The position numbers and the translations under genes were made by a program. The notes under the pieces were generated by a model. It saw only the letters and a list, made by a program, of their open reading frames with translations, ran no database searches and was not told the DNA's origin. 64,000 nt of DNA from Bacteroidota bacterium. GTDB lineage: Bacteria > Bacteroidota > Bacteroidia > Chitinophagales > Chitinophagaceae. Below are positions 14,407 through 23,884 of this stretch, piece by piece. The DNA lies in assembly GCA_018267615.1 (NCBI GenBank), contig JAFDYD010000004.1:115561-179560 (forward strand), written 5' to 3'. Positions within the stretch are counted from its first letter, which is position 1. The number at the start of each line of letters is the position of its first letter.

Positions 14407-16797
14407 TTAGCTATTTACTATACGCAGCTTCGCGTAATTCAGCATGATTTTTTTCTCGCCATTTAAATCAAATTTTACAGTTGCTACCGGATTATGAGCT
14501 GAGCCTTCGATTTTTATCACTTCGCCGAAACCAAATTTTTGATGTTCGATTTTTTGTCCAACTTGTAAATTAGATGTATCGCTTGCTACAAAATCCGGCG
14601 ATGGTGTATGTTCCTTAAGTTGCGGTTTATTAGTGGGAACGAGGTACGAAGGTTTTTCAGCCCGGTTTTTATTTTCTCTACCAAATCCGCGGTTCATTCG
14701 ATCGAATGCACTGCCTGAATCCCATCCACTTGTTTTTTGGTTCTTCAAACCGCCACCAGCAAAACTTCTATCGAGATGTTCTTCAGGAATCTCATCGATA
14801 AACCGGCTCGGGTCGTTTTGAATCAGGCTGCCAAAACGGTAACGCGTGTTTGCGTAAGTGATCCACAACTTATGTTTTGCCCTGGTAACAACTACATAAA
14901 ATAATCTTCTTTCTTCTTCCAATTCCTCGCGCGTATTAATAGACATCGCATTTGGAAAAAGAGATTCCTCCAGTCCCGCTGCAAATACACAACTGAATTC
15001 CAGTCCCTTTGCCGCGTGAATTGTCATCAGTTTAACTGTATCAGCATTCGGATCTTTTTCGTCGGCATCTGTGAGAAGAGTGATTTGTTGAAGATAAGTT
15101 GATAATCCAACTTCTCCCCGGCTTCTTCCAGCAACAGGAGCATTACCATCTTCAGCATTTGCAGGAGTGTCTTCTAATATAATTCCATCTTCGTCGATCT
15201 GTGAAAGATTTTGTTGATTGTCTACCCACTCGCGAATGCTGTTTAAAAGTTCTTGCACATTTTCATATCGCGCCAGGCCTTCTGTTGTTTTATCGTTGAA
15301 AAGTTCTTTTACAAAATTGGTTTGTTTGCCGACATGAATCGCCACTTCGTAAGCATTTTTTGTAACGAGCATGCTTCCGAAACTTTTTATCATCAACACA
15401 AAATTATCAATGGCTTCCAATGTGCCGCCTTTAAATCCATACAGTGCGGCGTTTGTCAGCACATCCCACATCGATATGTTTTTTTCATTTGCAAAAAGTA
15501 TTGCTTTGTCGATGGAGGTTTTACCAATTCCCCGCGCCGGGAAATTGATAATGCGTTTCAAAGACTCTTCATCTTTTGGGTTGACGATTATGCGCAGGTA
15601 AGCAATGTAATCCTTGATTTCTTTTCGCTGATAAAAACTGATGCCCCCATATATCGTGTAAGGAATTCCCATTCGGCGAAGGCTTTCTTCGAAAGCGCGG
15701 CTCTGCGAATTGGTTCGATATAAAATCGCAAAATCTCTGTTGTTGAAATGATTTCTTAATTTTTGTTCCTGGATGGTGTCCGCAACAAATTTGCCTTCGT
15801 CATTATCTGTAAGCGTTCTGACAAGCCTGATTTTTTCACCTACTATATTTTCGGTCCAGAGATTTTTTGGGATTTGCCCCTTGTTGTTTTTGATAACTTG
15901 GTTGGCCACATGCAAAATACTCTGCGTGCTTCTATAGTTCTGTTCTAGTTTGACCACTTTCACATCATCATAGTCTTTCTGGAACTGTAAAATATTTTCG
16001 ATGGTGGCTCCGCGAAAACTATAAATACTCTGAGCATCGTCTCCCACTACGCAAACATTTTCATAAACTGCTCCCAATAATTTTATGATTTCATATTGGG
16101 CAGGATTGGTATCCTGAAATTCATCGATGAGGATATATTTGAATTTGTGTTGGTATTTGTGAAGGCTTTCCGGAAAGTTTTTTAGTAGCTCATAAAATTT
16201 CAATAGTAAATCATCAAAGTCCATTGCTCCATTTTTAAAGCAACGTTTTACATAGGCGTCATAGATTTGCGCAATCGCCGGGCGATTACTTCTCATATCT
16301 TCCTGCTGAATCGCGTAGTCAGTTGCATAGTCGGTAGGATTGACCAATGCATTTTTTGCCTGCGATATCCGGTTGTAAACTACATTAGGTTTATAATGTT
16401 TGTCATCCAAATTTAATTCATTTACAACTGTTTTAACGACGCTTTTTGCATCGTCCGTATCGTAAATAGTAAAGTTGTTTGGAAAACCGATTTTAGGAGC
16501 TGCGGTCCGAAGTATTCTTGCGAAAACACTATGAAACGTTCCGATATATAAATTTCTCGCATCCCTGTTTTCCAATATCCTCTCCACACGCTCTTTCATT
16601 TCCTTCGCGGCCTTATTGGTGAAAGTGAGCGCCAGGATATTAAAAGCATCAATCCCTTTGGCCATCAAATGTGCAATGCGTGTGGTAAGTACTTTGGTTT
16701 TTCCGCTCCCCGCACCCGCAACAATCATTAGCGGACCTTCGGTGTATAGTACGGCTTCCTTTTGCGCATCATTCAACCCTGCTAAGTAATCAATCAT
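14407..16797 (-). CDS. UvrD/PcrA-type superfamily 1A DNA helicase
   Basis: The 796-residue protein has the full SF1A motif set. These are the Q motif (LNDAQKEAV), Walker A AGAGSGKT (27-34), motif Ia TFTNKAAKEM, Walker B LIDEFQDTN, QNYRST, TIHAAKGLEF and VVTRAK. The C-terminal KIEHQKFGFGEVIKIEG is the Tudor-like domain found in PcrA/UvrD, which contacts RNA polymerase. It unwinds DNA 3' to 5' in nucleotide excision repair and in removal of recombinase filaments. Length is slightly larger than E. coli UvrD (720). It is monocistronic. Confidence 0.93.
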   Translation of the reverse strand: MIDYLAGLNDAQKEAVLYTEGPLMIVAGAGSGKTKVLTTRIAHLMAKGIDAFNILALTFTNKAAKEMKERVERILENRDARNLYIGTFHSVFARILRTAAPKIGFPNNFTIYDTDDAKSVVKTVVNELNLDDKHYKPNVVYNRISQAKNALVNPTDYATDYAIQQEDMRSNRPAIAQIYDAYVKRCFKNGAMDFDDLLLKFYELLKNFPESLHKYQHKFKYILIDEFQDTNPAQYEIIKLLGAVYENVCVVGDDAQSIYSFRGATIENILQFQKDYDDVKVVKLEQNYRSTQSILHVANQVIKNNKGQIPKNLWTENIVGEKIRLVRTLTDNDEGKFVADTIQEQKLRNHFNNRDFAILYRTNSQSRAFEESLRRMGIPYTIYGGISFYQRKEIKDYIAYLRIIVNPKDEESLKRIINFPARGIGKTSIDKAILFANEKNISMWDVLTNAALYGFKGGTLEAIDNFVLMIKSFGSMLVTKNAYEVAIHVGKQTNFVKELFNDKTTEGLARYENVQELLNSIREWVDNQQNLSQIDEDGIILEDTPANAEDGNAPVAGRSRGEVGLSTYLQQITLLTDADEKDPNADTVKLMTIHAAKGLEFSCVFAAGLEESLFPNAMSINTREELEEERRLFYVVVTRAKHKLWITYANTRYRFGSLIQNDPSRFIDEIPEEHLDRSFAGGGLKNQKTSGWDSGSAFDRMNRGFGRENKNRAEKPSYLVPTNKPQLKEHTPSPDFVASDTSNLQVGQKIEHQKFGFGEVIKIEGSAHNPVATVKFDLNGEKKIMLNYAKLRIVNS

Positions 16798-16897
16798 AAA
16801 ACGAAGTTAACAACCCTGCTGTCCTTTGCCAAAGGGAAGAAAAATAAAATTGAGAACGAAAAACGAAATGGTAAACCTGAAATTTTTTTATTCAGGC

Positions 16898-17056
16898 TTA
16901 AGACCCGCGCTGAGATCCTCCGGTGAGTTTGGTATTTCTAACCGCAGCTTTTGAATTGGTTTTTCCTTTGGAAGGAATAAATCCAGGTTTTCCGGGCTGT
17001 TGTTTGCCTTGCTGATTGCCCTTTTTCTTTTTGCCATTGTTGTTGAGCAGTGACAT
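16898..17056 (-). CDS. Small basic protein of unknown function
   Basis: The 52-residue product from MSLLNNNGKKKKGNQQ is rich in Lys, Gln and Gly with no hydrophobic core (GKQQPGKPGF, then RNTKLTGGSQRGS). It looks disordered and basic, as expected of a small nucleic-acid-associated protein, but this is only composition. The longer start at 17086 overlaps a −7 promoter box, so 17056 is chosen. I recognise the type as a recurring short hypothetical in Bacteroidota, without function. Confidence 0.5.
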   Translation of the reverse strand: MSLLNNNGKKKKGNQQGKQQPGKPGFIPSKGKTNSKAAVRNTKLTGGSQRGS

Positions 17057-17373
17057 AGTATTATTTTTTAGAGGTTCTTCGTACAAATTTACCTAAGTAA
17101 AGCCATTTAGAAAATTTTTCAATCGATGGCTGCTCTTTTTCCAAACTCTATTATTAACTATAGATCAGGACCGTTGTTGAAAAACCGAAACATGATGTAG
17201 ATTCTATTACGCAGCTACTGTATTTTGAAGTCCCTGAGAAAATTCCTGCGATTTTTCAGATTTTCAAATCATGTTCGTTCGATTTTGACCTAGGTGATGC
17301 CTTAATAGCGCTTTAGATTTTCCCGGCACAATTTTTTTAACCGACACATATCATTCATCCAAATTATTCTATT
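17057..17373. other. 317-bp intergenic region upstream of ferritin
   Basis: Apart from the −7 box at 17084 for the small basic gene, I see no ORF, RNA or strong repeat here. It is A/T-rich. No TANNTTTG box was found near the ferritin start at 17374, although a regulated promoter is expected in this gap. Confidence 0.4.
17084..17091 (-). promoter_or_regulatory. −7 promoter box (TAAATTTG) of the small basic protein gene
   Basis: Minus-strand TAAATTTG matches TANNTTTG. It lies about 28 bases before the ATG at 17056 and overlaps the alternative ATG at 17086. The nearest TTG upstream is at 28-base spacing, so the −33 part is weak. Confidence 0.35.
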
Positions 17374-17925
17374 ATGAATACAAACAGACTTTCTGAAACA
17401 CTGCGTACTTCTTTAAATGATCAAATGACAAAGGAAGCGCATGCTTCTCAAATTTATATTTCATATGCATCCTGGGCTGCCAGCGAAGGATATGATGGCA
17501 TTGCAAATTTTTTGTTTCGCCACGCGCAGGAAGAACGTAACCATATGATTAAATTTTTAGAGTATATTATAGAACGCGGCGCTAAAGTAAAGGTGGACGC
17601 TATTCCTGCCCCTCCCGCAGATCCTGTTAGCGTTCAAGATTGTTTTGAAAAAGTTTTTGAACAGGAAATCGGAAACACAGAATCGATATACAAAATAGTG
17701 AAGCAGAGTTTTGACGAGGCTGACTGGGCCACCTGGCATTTTCTACAATGGTTTGTGAAGGAGCAAACAGAAGAGGAAACACTCGCACTTAACCTGCTTG
17801 ATAAGATTAAGGTGGCCGGTGGCGAAAAAGCCTCTGGCAGCGCTTTATATTCAATCGACAGGGACCTGGCACAAGAACCGGATGAGGCAAAACTCGCAGA
17901 GGAAAAAACGGCGATGAATCCGTAA
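17374..17925 (+). CDS. Ferritin (iron storage)
   Basis: The 183-residue protein is a four-helix ferritin. The ferroxidase-type ligands are in EAHASQIYISYASWA (helix A), EERNHMIKFLEYI (helix B, Glu-x-x-His) and VKEQTEEETLAL (helices C/D). It would form a 24-mer that oxidises and stores iron. A 15-20 residue acidic C-terminal extension (DLAQEPDEAKLAEEKT) is longer than in E. coli FtnA. The gene stands alone; a palindrome follows its stop. A FeoA-like gene is in the window but 32 kb away. Confidence 0.9.
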   Translation: MNTNRLSETLRTSLNDQMTKEAHASQIYISYASWAASEGYDGIANFLFRHAQEERNHMIKFLEYIIERGAKVKVDAIPAPPADPVSVQDCFEKVFEQEIGNTESIYKIVKQSFDEADWATWHFLQWFVKEQTEEETLALNLLDKIKVAGGEKASGSALYSIDRDLAQEPDEAKLAEEKTAMNP

Positions 17926-17932
17926 ACGGGGC

Positions 17933-18031
17933 ATAAGGTATAGGGTATGAGGTATGGCTTGCATTTATGTTTGAATGTTTTTAAAGATATTTGCAATAAC
18001 TGCACGCGATACCTCTTACCTTATACCCTAT
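17933..18031. repeat. Palindrome with GGTAT words after ferritin
   Basis: Bases 17933-17963 pair with 18001-18031 over 31 bp with about five mismatches. The arm repeats GGTAT/GGGTAT every eight bases. The two arms carry the words in swapped order, which suggests the words have shifted since the palindrome formed. It lies between two same-strand genes. Confidence 0.65.
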
Positions 18032-18056
18032 CTTTATATCCCTTAAAAAATTATTT

Positions 18057-18755
18057 ATGAAATCTTCCGTTTCTTGCCTTTTTGTTTTTTTCCTGATTGC
18101 CTTGCAAACATCGGCGCAGGATACAGCTTATATACATCCAAATACAAAAGAACCTGGTTGGGTAAATCTATTCAAGAGTGATCTTTCTAACTCGGTTTCT
18201 GAAAAAGGAGTATGGTCCGTTTCAAACGGCATAATAACCGCCACCAAAGATGAAGCGCTCTGGAGTGATAAAGAGTATGATGATTTTGTACTTGACCTGG
18301 AATTTAAAAATGCTGATGGAACAAACAGCGGAGTGATTGTACATGCAACAGATCGCAAAGAATGGATTCCACATTCCGTGGAGATACAAATTGCGGATGA
18401 TTATTCTGAAGAATGGAGCAAAGTTGTGGCTAACTGGCAATGCGCTGCCATATTTGGTCACCAGGCGGCAACAAAACGTACTGTAAAAAAACCTGGTGAG
18501 TGGAATCATTATACCATTACATGTATCGGAAAAAAAATCTGGGTTGTGTTAAATGGTGAATTGGTGAATTCATTTGATATGTCTACGTACACTTCTGCAA
18601 AAACAAATCCGGATGGAACGGAAGTTCCGGCATGGTTGAGCAATCCTCCGTCAACATTGGGTTTGCATGGATATATTGGTTTCCAGGGTAAGCATTATGG
18701 CAAACCGATTTACTTTAGAAATATCAAGATCAAAGAATTGAAAAAGGCAAGTTAA
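18057..18755 (+). CDS. Secreted DUF1080 (3-keto-disaccharide hydrolase-like) protein
   Basis: The 232-residue protein has a signal peptide (CLFVFFLIALQTSAQ). A single DUF1080 beta-sandwich domain follows: WVNLFKSDLSNSV, KDEALWSDKEYDDFVLDLEF, TNSGVIVHATD, VEIQIADD, GEWNHYTITCIGKKIWVVLNG, and GYIGFQGKHYGKPIYFRNIKIKEL. DUF1080 proteins bind or cleave sugars, and some hydrolyse 3-keto-glycosides; none of the partner genes for that pathway are adjacent. Length is typical for a single domain. Confidence 0.85.
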   Translation: MKSSVSCLFVFFLIALQTSAQDTAYIHPNTKEPGWVNLFKSDLSNSVSEKGVWSVSNGIITATKDEALWSDKEYDDFVLDLEFKNADGTNSGVIVHATDRKEWIPHSVEIQIADDYSEEWSKVVANWQCAAIFGHQAATKRTVKKPGEWNHYTITCIGKKIWVVLNGELVNSFDMSTYTSAKTNPDGTEVPAWLSNPPSTLGLHGYIGFQGKHYGKPIYFRNIKIKELKKAS

Positions 18756-18785
18756 TTCCGCCTTGATTCTTATAACATGATCGCG

Positions 18786-18820
18786 TTCGAATCGGACGTC
18801 GATCATTTTTTTTATCTTTG
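18786..18820 (+). promoter_or_regulatory. Promoter of the DegT-type aminotransferase gene
   Basis: −7 box TATCTTTG (18813-18820) with a weak −33 element TTCG (18786-18789) at 23-base spacing. The start codon at 18844 follows after a leader of about 17 bases. Confidence 0.45.
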
Positions 18821-18843
18821 CGTCATCATCAATAAATGATTTT

Positions 18844-20070
18844 ATGCCAGGTTTTGAATTATTTGGAGAAGAAGAAAGAAAAGAAGTCAATGACGTGCTT
18901 GCAACGGGCATCCTTATGCGCTATGGATTTGACGGTCCGCGTAAGAATATCTGGAAATCCAAAGAATTGGAGGAAGCAATATGCAAACAATTTGGTTGTC
19001 GTTATGCGCAGTTGACTTCGAGCGGCACTTCTGCATTGACGACGGCGTTATCTGCATTGGGAATCGGCGCTGGTGATGAGGTTATTATGCCTTCATTCAC
19101 ATTTGTTGCGAGTTTCGAAGCTGTATTAAGTGTTGGTGCCATACCGGTGTTGGCAGATATCGATGAGTCGCTTACACTCAATCCCGATGCAGTGAGAAAA
19201 GAAATCACTTCAAAAACAAAATGCGTGATGCCAGTACATATGTGCGGTAGCATGGCCGATCTCGATCCATTGATTCAAATTTGTAAAGAACACAATCTCA
19301 TTTTACTTGAAGATGCATGCCAGAGTATTGGCGGATCTTATAAAGGGAAATTCCTCGGCACGATTGGTCATGCCGGAACTTTTTCATTTGATTTTGTAAA
19401 AACAATCACCTGCGCTGAAGGTGGTGTGGTGATGACAAACGATCATGATCTATACACAAAAGCAGATGGGTTTACGGATCATGGTCACGATCACAAAGGA
19501 GCAGATCGTGGAGCCGATTTGCATCCGTTCATCGGTTATAATTATAGAATTTCCGAATTACACGCGGCAGTCGGTCTAGCCCAGATTAGGAAACTTGATA
19601 AATTTTTATCGATTCAAAAAAATAATTACGATCAACTAAAAAATATACTATCACAGATTCCTGAAGTTTCTTTTAGACAGATTCCAGATCCGGCAGGCGA
19701 CAGTTGTACTTTTATGAGTTGGTTCTTACCCACAGAATCGCTCACCAGGTCTGTTGTAGCCGAATTGAAAGAACAAAATATTCTCGCGGGTAATTTTTAT
19801 TGGTTTGATAATAACTGGCACTATATCCGCAAATGGGATCACCTGAAGCAAGCGACAACCTTGAATAATCTGAATGAAGGCCAGAAAGCAGCGCTGGAAA
19901 AGCTTCAGCAGAAGTCTTTTTCTGCCAGCGACAGCATTATGAACCGATGCATTTCTACAGCCATTAGTTTGTTATGGACTCCGCAACAAATTGAAGAGAA
20001 AGGAAAGAAAATGGTGTCTGCAATTAAAAAAGTGCTGCAGCAAACTTCAGCGCTGCAGGCAAGTTTTTAA
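18844..20070 (+). CDS. DegT/DnrJ/EryC1/StrS-family PLP aminotransferase
   Basis: The 408-residue protein is a fold-type I aminotransferase. The PLP lysine is Lys186 in SFDFVKTITCAEGG; SSGTSALTTALSALGIG (about 59-75) binds the phosphate, LLEDACQSIGG holds the conserved Asp, and DHGHDHKGADRG and GYNYRISELHAAVGLAQI follow. The family transaminates keto-sugars in surface polysaccharide synthesis, but a subgroup lies outside sugar clusters. No sugar-biosynthesis genes are adjacent, so its substrate is uncertain. It has its own promoter and is convergent with a small secreted protein gene. Confidence 0.85.
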   Translation: MPGFELFGEEERKEVNDVLATGILMRYGFDGPRKNIWKSKELEEAICKQFGCRYAQLTSSGTSALTTALSALGIGAGDEVIMPSFTFVASFEAVLSVGAIPVLADIDESLTLNPDAVRKEITSKTKCVMPVHMCGSMADLDPLIQICKEHNLILLEDACQSIGGSYKGKFLGTIGHAGTFSFDFVKTITCAEGGVVMTNDHDLYTKADGFTDHGHDHKGADRGADLHPFIGYNYRISELHAAVGLAQIRKLDKFLSIQKNNYDQLKNILSQIPEVSFRQIPDPAGDSCTFMSWFLPTESLTRSVVAELKEQNILAGNFYWFDNNWHYIRKWDHLKQATTLNNLNEGQKAALEKLQQKSFSASDSIMNRCISTAISLLWTPQQIEEKGKKMVSAIKKVLQQTSALQASF

Positions 20071-20076
20071 GAAAAG

Positions 20077-20472
20077 TTATTGAACGTAAGATCCGCTTTT
20101 GCCTTCCAGGTAATTGCAATATTCAAGTGATCCGAGCCGAATACGCAACGGCACATGAACCTTTTTCTCAAACTCCCATTCTCTTTTACAGAAAAACCCG
20201 AGCGTGTGTACATAATAATCAGGAGGTATCGTGCTTCTTAAACTAACCCGGTTGATTGGGGTTGATATTAAATTAATCTTCTCCGTTGTCGTTCCATTTT
20301 TAAAATCAGCCGACCTCGCATATATTAATTGACCCGAGCCTTGACACTCAAATTTTTCCGGCACCATTCCGTGATCCCGGAAAACAGGTTTTTGCGCTTG
20401 CGTTTTTAACATTCCCAGCAAGAAAAAGAACGCAACAAGAAAACTAATTTTTCGTTCCCATCGTTTTTTCAT
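20077..20472 (-). CDS. Small secreted protein of unknown function
   Basis: The 131-residue protein has a signal peptide (FLVAFFFLLGMLKTQAQ). No named domain is recognised. It contains three cysteines (FECQGSG, GFFCKREWEF, LEYCNYLEG) and a central beta-rich stretch (KINLISTPINRVSLRST). It is likely periplasmic or outer-membrane associated. It is convergent with the DegT gene (six bases between stops) and divergent from rpoN. Confidence 0.6.
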   Translation of the reverse strand: MKKRWERKISFLVAFFFLLGMLKTQAQKPVFRDHGMVPEKFECQGSGQLIYARSADFKNGTTTEKINLISTPINRVSLRSTIPPDYYVHTLGFFCKREWEFEKKVHVPLRIRLGSLEYCNYLEGKSGSYVQ

Positions 20473-20553
20473 AATTGTATGTAAATTACGGCTCGATTTT
20501 TGTGGTTAGGCGCGATTTTTTATCGTGCCTGCCTGGGATCAAACCCCTTAAGA

Positions 20554-22044
20554 ATGGCACTAAGTCAATCATTACAGCAAAAGTTACTACAAAAACTATC
20601 ACCCCAACAAATTCAATTGATGAAATTGTTGCAGGTGCCGACTGCCAATCTTGAGGAGCGGATCAAAGAGGAACTCGAAGAAAATCCAGCGTTGGAAGTC
20701 ACTGAAGAAGATCACGACGATGGATTAACGGACGATTCCAAGGACGAATTCGAAAGCAATGACAATGACGAATTCGAATCAGAAGGCAGCCAGGATGAGT
20801 ACGATAATATCGACATCAGCGATTATGTAAACGAATATGATGATGAGGTTTCGGATTATAAACTCAGGGACGATAATTATCCCGATTCAGAAGACCAAAA
20901 AACAATCCCCCGAAAAGTTGAAACAACTTTTCACGACATGTTGCTCGATCAACTGGGTATGATGAAAGTTGATGATCGTGTGCGTCGTATCGCAGAACAA
21001 ATTGTGGGAAGTATCGATGACGATGGTTATTTAAGAAGAGAAACTACTTCGATTGTTGATGATCTTGCCTTTCGACAGAATATCGAAACCAATGAAAAAG
21101 AGGTGGAAGAGGTGATAAAACAAATCCAGCAGTTCGATCCTCCCGGCGTTGGCGCAAGAAATTTACAAGAATCCTTACTCATACAATTGCATCGCAAAAA
21201 ATCTGAAGGAAAAAGTGTGGAGATGGCAATTGAAGTGCTGACTTACTATTTTGATGAATTTACAAAAAAACACTACGACAAAATACAACGTGGATTGAAT
21301 TTGGATGACGAACAGTTCCGCGACGTCATTAAACAAATTATAAAGCTAAATCCAAAACCTGGCGGCCATGTTGGAGACACCAGCAGGGCGGAAAGTTATG
21401 TGGTTCCTGACTTTTTTATATTTAACAACAATGGAACTCTTGAATTGACATTAAACTCGAGAAACGCGCCTGATTTGCGAGTTAGTGAGGGTTACCGGGA
21501 AATGCTGAAAGATTACGACAAAGGATCAAAAAAAGATAAGCGCCAGAAAGAAGCCGTACTTTTTATTAAGCAAAAAATAGACGCAGCAAAATGGTTTATT
21601 GATGCGATAAAACAGAGACAGCAAACATTGTTCAGCACCATGCAAACCATCATGGATTATCAGCATGAGTTTTTTGTTACGGGCGACGAAACCACGCTGA
21701 AGCCAATGATCTTAAAAGATATTGCCGAAAGAACAGGGCTCGATATATCAACAGTGAGCCGTGTGGCAAATAGTAAATTCGTACAAACGGAATTCGGAAC
21801 CTACCGGCTAAAATTCTTTTTTAGTGAATCGCTTAGCACAGACAGTGGAGAAGAAGTTTCTACCAGGGAAGTGAAAAAAATTCTAAGCGACATGATCGAG
21901 TCGGAAAGTAAAAAGAAACCACTAAGCGATGAACGACTCACAGAATTATTACAAGAAAAAGGTTATAATATTGCTCGCCGGACCGTTGCCAAATATCGTG
22001 AACAGCTAAATATTCCTGTTGCGAGATTGAGAAAAGAATTGTAA
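20554..22044 (+). CDS. rpoN: RNA polymerase sigma-54 factor
   Basis: Starting at MALSQSLQQKLLQKLSPQQ this is a 496-residue protein with all three regions. They are the N-terminal Gln/Leu-rich activator-interacting domain, a long acidic spacer (about residues 55-120), the core-binding domain (FDPPGVGARNLQESLLIQL), and the DNA-binding domain ending with the RpoN box ARRTVAKYREQL. The helix-turn-helix is in IAERTGLDISTVSRVANSKF. It directs enhancer-dependent transcription. A longer start upstream adds 18 residues that do not fit the family. Confidence 0.95.
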   Translation: MALSQSLQQKLLQKLSPQQIQLMKLLQVPTANLEERIKEELEENPALEVTEEDHDDGLTDDSKDEFESNDNDEFESEGSQDEYDNIDISDYVNEYDDEVSDYKLRDDNYPDSEDQKTIPRKVETTFHDMLLDQLGMMKVDDRVRRIAEQIVGSIDDDGYLRRETTSIVDDLAFRQNIETNEKEVEEVIKQIQQFDPPGVGARNLQESLLIQLHRKKSEGKSVEMAIEVLTYYFDEFTKKHYDKIQRGLNLDDEQFRDVIKQIIKLNPKPGGHVGDTSRAESYVVPDFFIFNNNGTLELTLNSRNAPDLRVSEGYREMLKDYDKGSKKDKRQKEAVLFIKQKIDAAKWFIDAIKQRQQTLFSTMQTIMDYQHEFFVTGDETTLKPMILKDIAERTGLDISTVSRVANSKFVQTEFGTYRLKFFFSESLSTDSGEEVSTREVKKILSDMIESESKKKPLSDERLTELLQEKGYNIARRTVAKYREQLNIPVARLRKEL

Positions 22045-22098
22045 CAGCTCCGTATTTCATTCATTCGATTTTTTTACCTGATGATTTTAAATGAGCAT

Positions 22099-22755
22099 AT
22101 GGATACAAAAGATATCCGGGAAATAAAACCTCAATACAACAGCTTCCTTGTTTTCCTGGGCAATTTATTTTCTTTTGTTTTTCATCCGTTGTTCATCACA
22201 ACATACATCTTCATATTTCTTATTTTTATTCATCCGGGAACATTTACAGGATTCGAACCGAGGCTCAAACTATTTAGATTTCTTACCGTATTTCTCTTTA
22301 CGACCGCATTTCCCGCATTTTCTGTTTTTTTAACATGGAGATTAAAATTGATTCAATCTCTTTATTTATCTACTACCAGAGAACGCCTGATCCCTTACGT
22401 ATTGACAATGTTTTTTTATTTCTGGACCTGGTATGTTTTTAGAAATTTGCCGGATAGTCCGCCTGTAACAATTCATCTTTTATTAGGCTCTTTTCTTGCA
22501 ATATGCGGAGGATGGATGTGCAATATTTTTTTCAAAATCAGTATGCACGGAATAGCGATGGGCGGGCTGATCATTTTCGCACTGTTATTTGCTTTCACAG
22601 ATAGTTATTCCTCGGGCTTATATTTGTCGGTTGCGGTATTGATCGCCGGGCTTGTATGCACTTCACGCCTGATCGTTTCTGATCATTCCACATTTGAAGT
22701 TTACACCGGCTTGTTGGTAGGAATACTTGCTCAATTCATAGCATGGCTTTTCTAA
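22099..22755 (+). CDS. Polytopic membrane protein, possibly PAP2-superfamily-like
   Basis: The 218-residue protein (from MDTKDIREIK) has six predicted helices. ISMHGIAMGGLIIF and SRLIVSDHSTFEVYTGLLVG resemble the His-bearing motifs of PAP2 phosphatases. The RERLIPY segment sits between them and the N terminus, but the full PAP2 signature is incomplete. It may be a lipid-phosphate phosphatase-like protein that has lost part of the site. The gene follows rpoN by 54 bases on the same strand and may be cotranscribed. Confidence 0.55.
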   Translation: MDTKDIREIKPQYNSFLVFLGNLFSFVFHPLFITTYIFIFLIFIHPGTFTGFEPRLKLFRFLTVFLFTTAFPAFSVFLTWRLKLIQSLYLSTTRERLIPYVLTMFFYFWTWYVFRNLPDSPPVTIHLLLGSFLAICGGWMCNIFFKISMHGIAMGGLIIFALLFAFTDSYSSGLYLSVAVLIAGLVCTSRLIVSDHSTFEVYTGLLVGILAQFIAWLF

Positions 22756-22887
22756 AGGCCAAAAATTTTTTTAATTATCATTATGAAGCCTTCGCCCATC
22801 AATAACAAAAAAGGAAAAGCCCAATCATAGGGTACGACCTATATTGAGCATTTTCTCTTTTCAAACCATCTGAAGTTTACGTCCGCG

Positions 22888-23673
22888 CTAGCTGTTAAGT
22901 ATCTTTGATTTTGATAAATATTTTTTTGCAGGGAAGTAAACGAACAAACAGGTACCATCCTTAATCGTTTCAATAATATCTTCTGCTTCGTCTGATGGAA
23001 CTGCCGGACATCCAAAACTTCTTCCATTAAAACGATTGTACCTGATAAAATCTTCACCAACATATTTGGAACCGTGCACTACGATGTTACGTTTGCACGC
23101 TCTGTTATTAAATCCTTTTTCTAATCCCTGGATGCGCAACGCAAGTCCATGATCACCGTAGTAAGTATGTTCCGTAACATAAAATCCTAAACTACTTTTA
23201 TGAGACCTTTGGTTATTTGAAAAATAATGTGCGAACTCGGAACCGGAAGCGCGACCATGCGCAACAAATGTATTGATCAACACTTTCCTTTGTTCGATAT
23301 CGATAACATAGAGACGTCTGTTGCGTGATGACTGACTAAAATCTACAATTGAGATAATATTATTTTTCGTCACTAAATGATGACTTGCCAAATAAATATA
23401 TCCCCTATAAGCATATTCAAAAGCATCCTTGTTTAATCCCAGGCTGTCTAAATTTGCCTGTTGATATAAACAAGAAACCTCTTCTTTGTAAGCTTCGGAA
23501 AGTGTAATTGAAGAACGTGAAATTTTGTGAGCGCGTGCGGCTTTTATTTTTTTTGCTCCTTTTCTGTGCGAAGTCGAAGGACTTGCATAAAGTGCTGGTG
23601 CAAGTAAAAAAAGGATGATAAAACCGCAAATGGATTTTGGATTTAGGGTACGCATTGGATTAGGGTTTTTCAA
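22888..23673 (-). CDS. Secreted L,D-transpeptidase-type murein protein (YkuD_2 family)
   Basis: The 261-residue protein has a signal peptide (CGFIILFLLAPALYAS). The C-terminal catalytic region has the HG...SFGCPAVP motif (VVHGSKY, then GRSFGCPAVPSDEAED). The Cys in GCPAVP is the expected nucleophile and the His in VVHG its partner. The family forms L,D cross-links or anchors proteins to peptidoglycan. Its N-terminal half (YEYAYRGYIYLASHHLV, then VIDFSQSSRNRRLYVID) matches the YkuD_2 layout. It is convergent with the PAP2-like gene. A start six codons in is also possible. Confidence 0.85.
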   Translation of the reverse strand: MKNPNPMRTLNPKSICGFIILFLLAPALYASPSTSHRKGAKKIKAARAHKISRSSITLSEAYKEEVSCLYQQANLDSLGLNKDAFEYAYRGYIYLASHHLVTKNNIISIVDFSQSSRNRRLYVIDIEQRKVLINTFVAHGRASGSEFAHYFSNNQRSHKSSLGFYVTEHTYYGDHGLALRIQGLEKGFNNRACKRNIVVHGSKYVGEDFIRYNRFNGRSFGCPAVPSDEAEDIIETIKDGTCLFVYFPAKKYLSKSKILNS

Positions 23674-23884
23674 AAAAAATCGCTTATTATAAACGGTCTG
23701 ACAGCTAAAATATTATTCAAATTCTAATTGTGCAAGACCAAGAACGTGAATTTTTTATTGTGCAAAAAAACAGAATTTTAAAAGGTCGAGTTTAAGTACT
23801 TAGTATTTTTTACACGTAAAAATTCGAACGTTCTGATTTAAGTTTAGTAAGCGTATTCATTTATATAGTAACCGACGAGGGGTA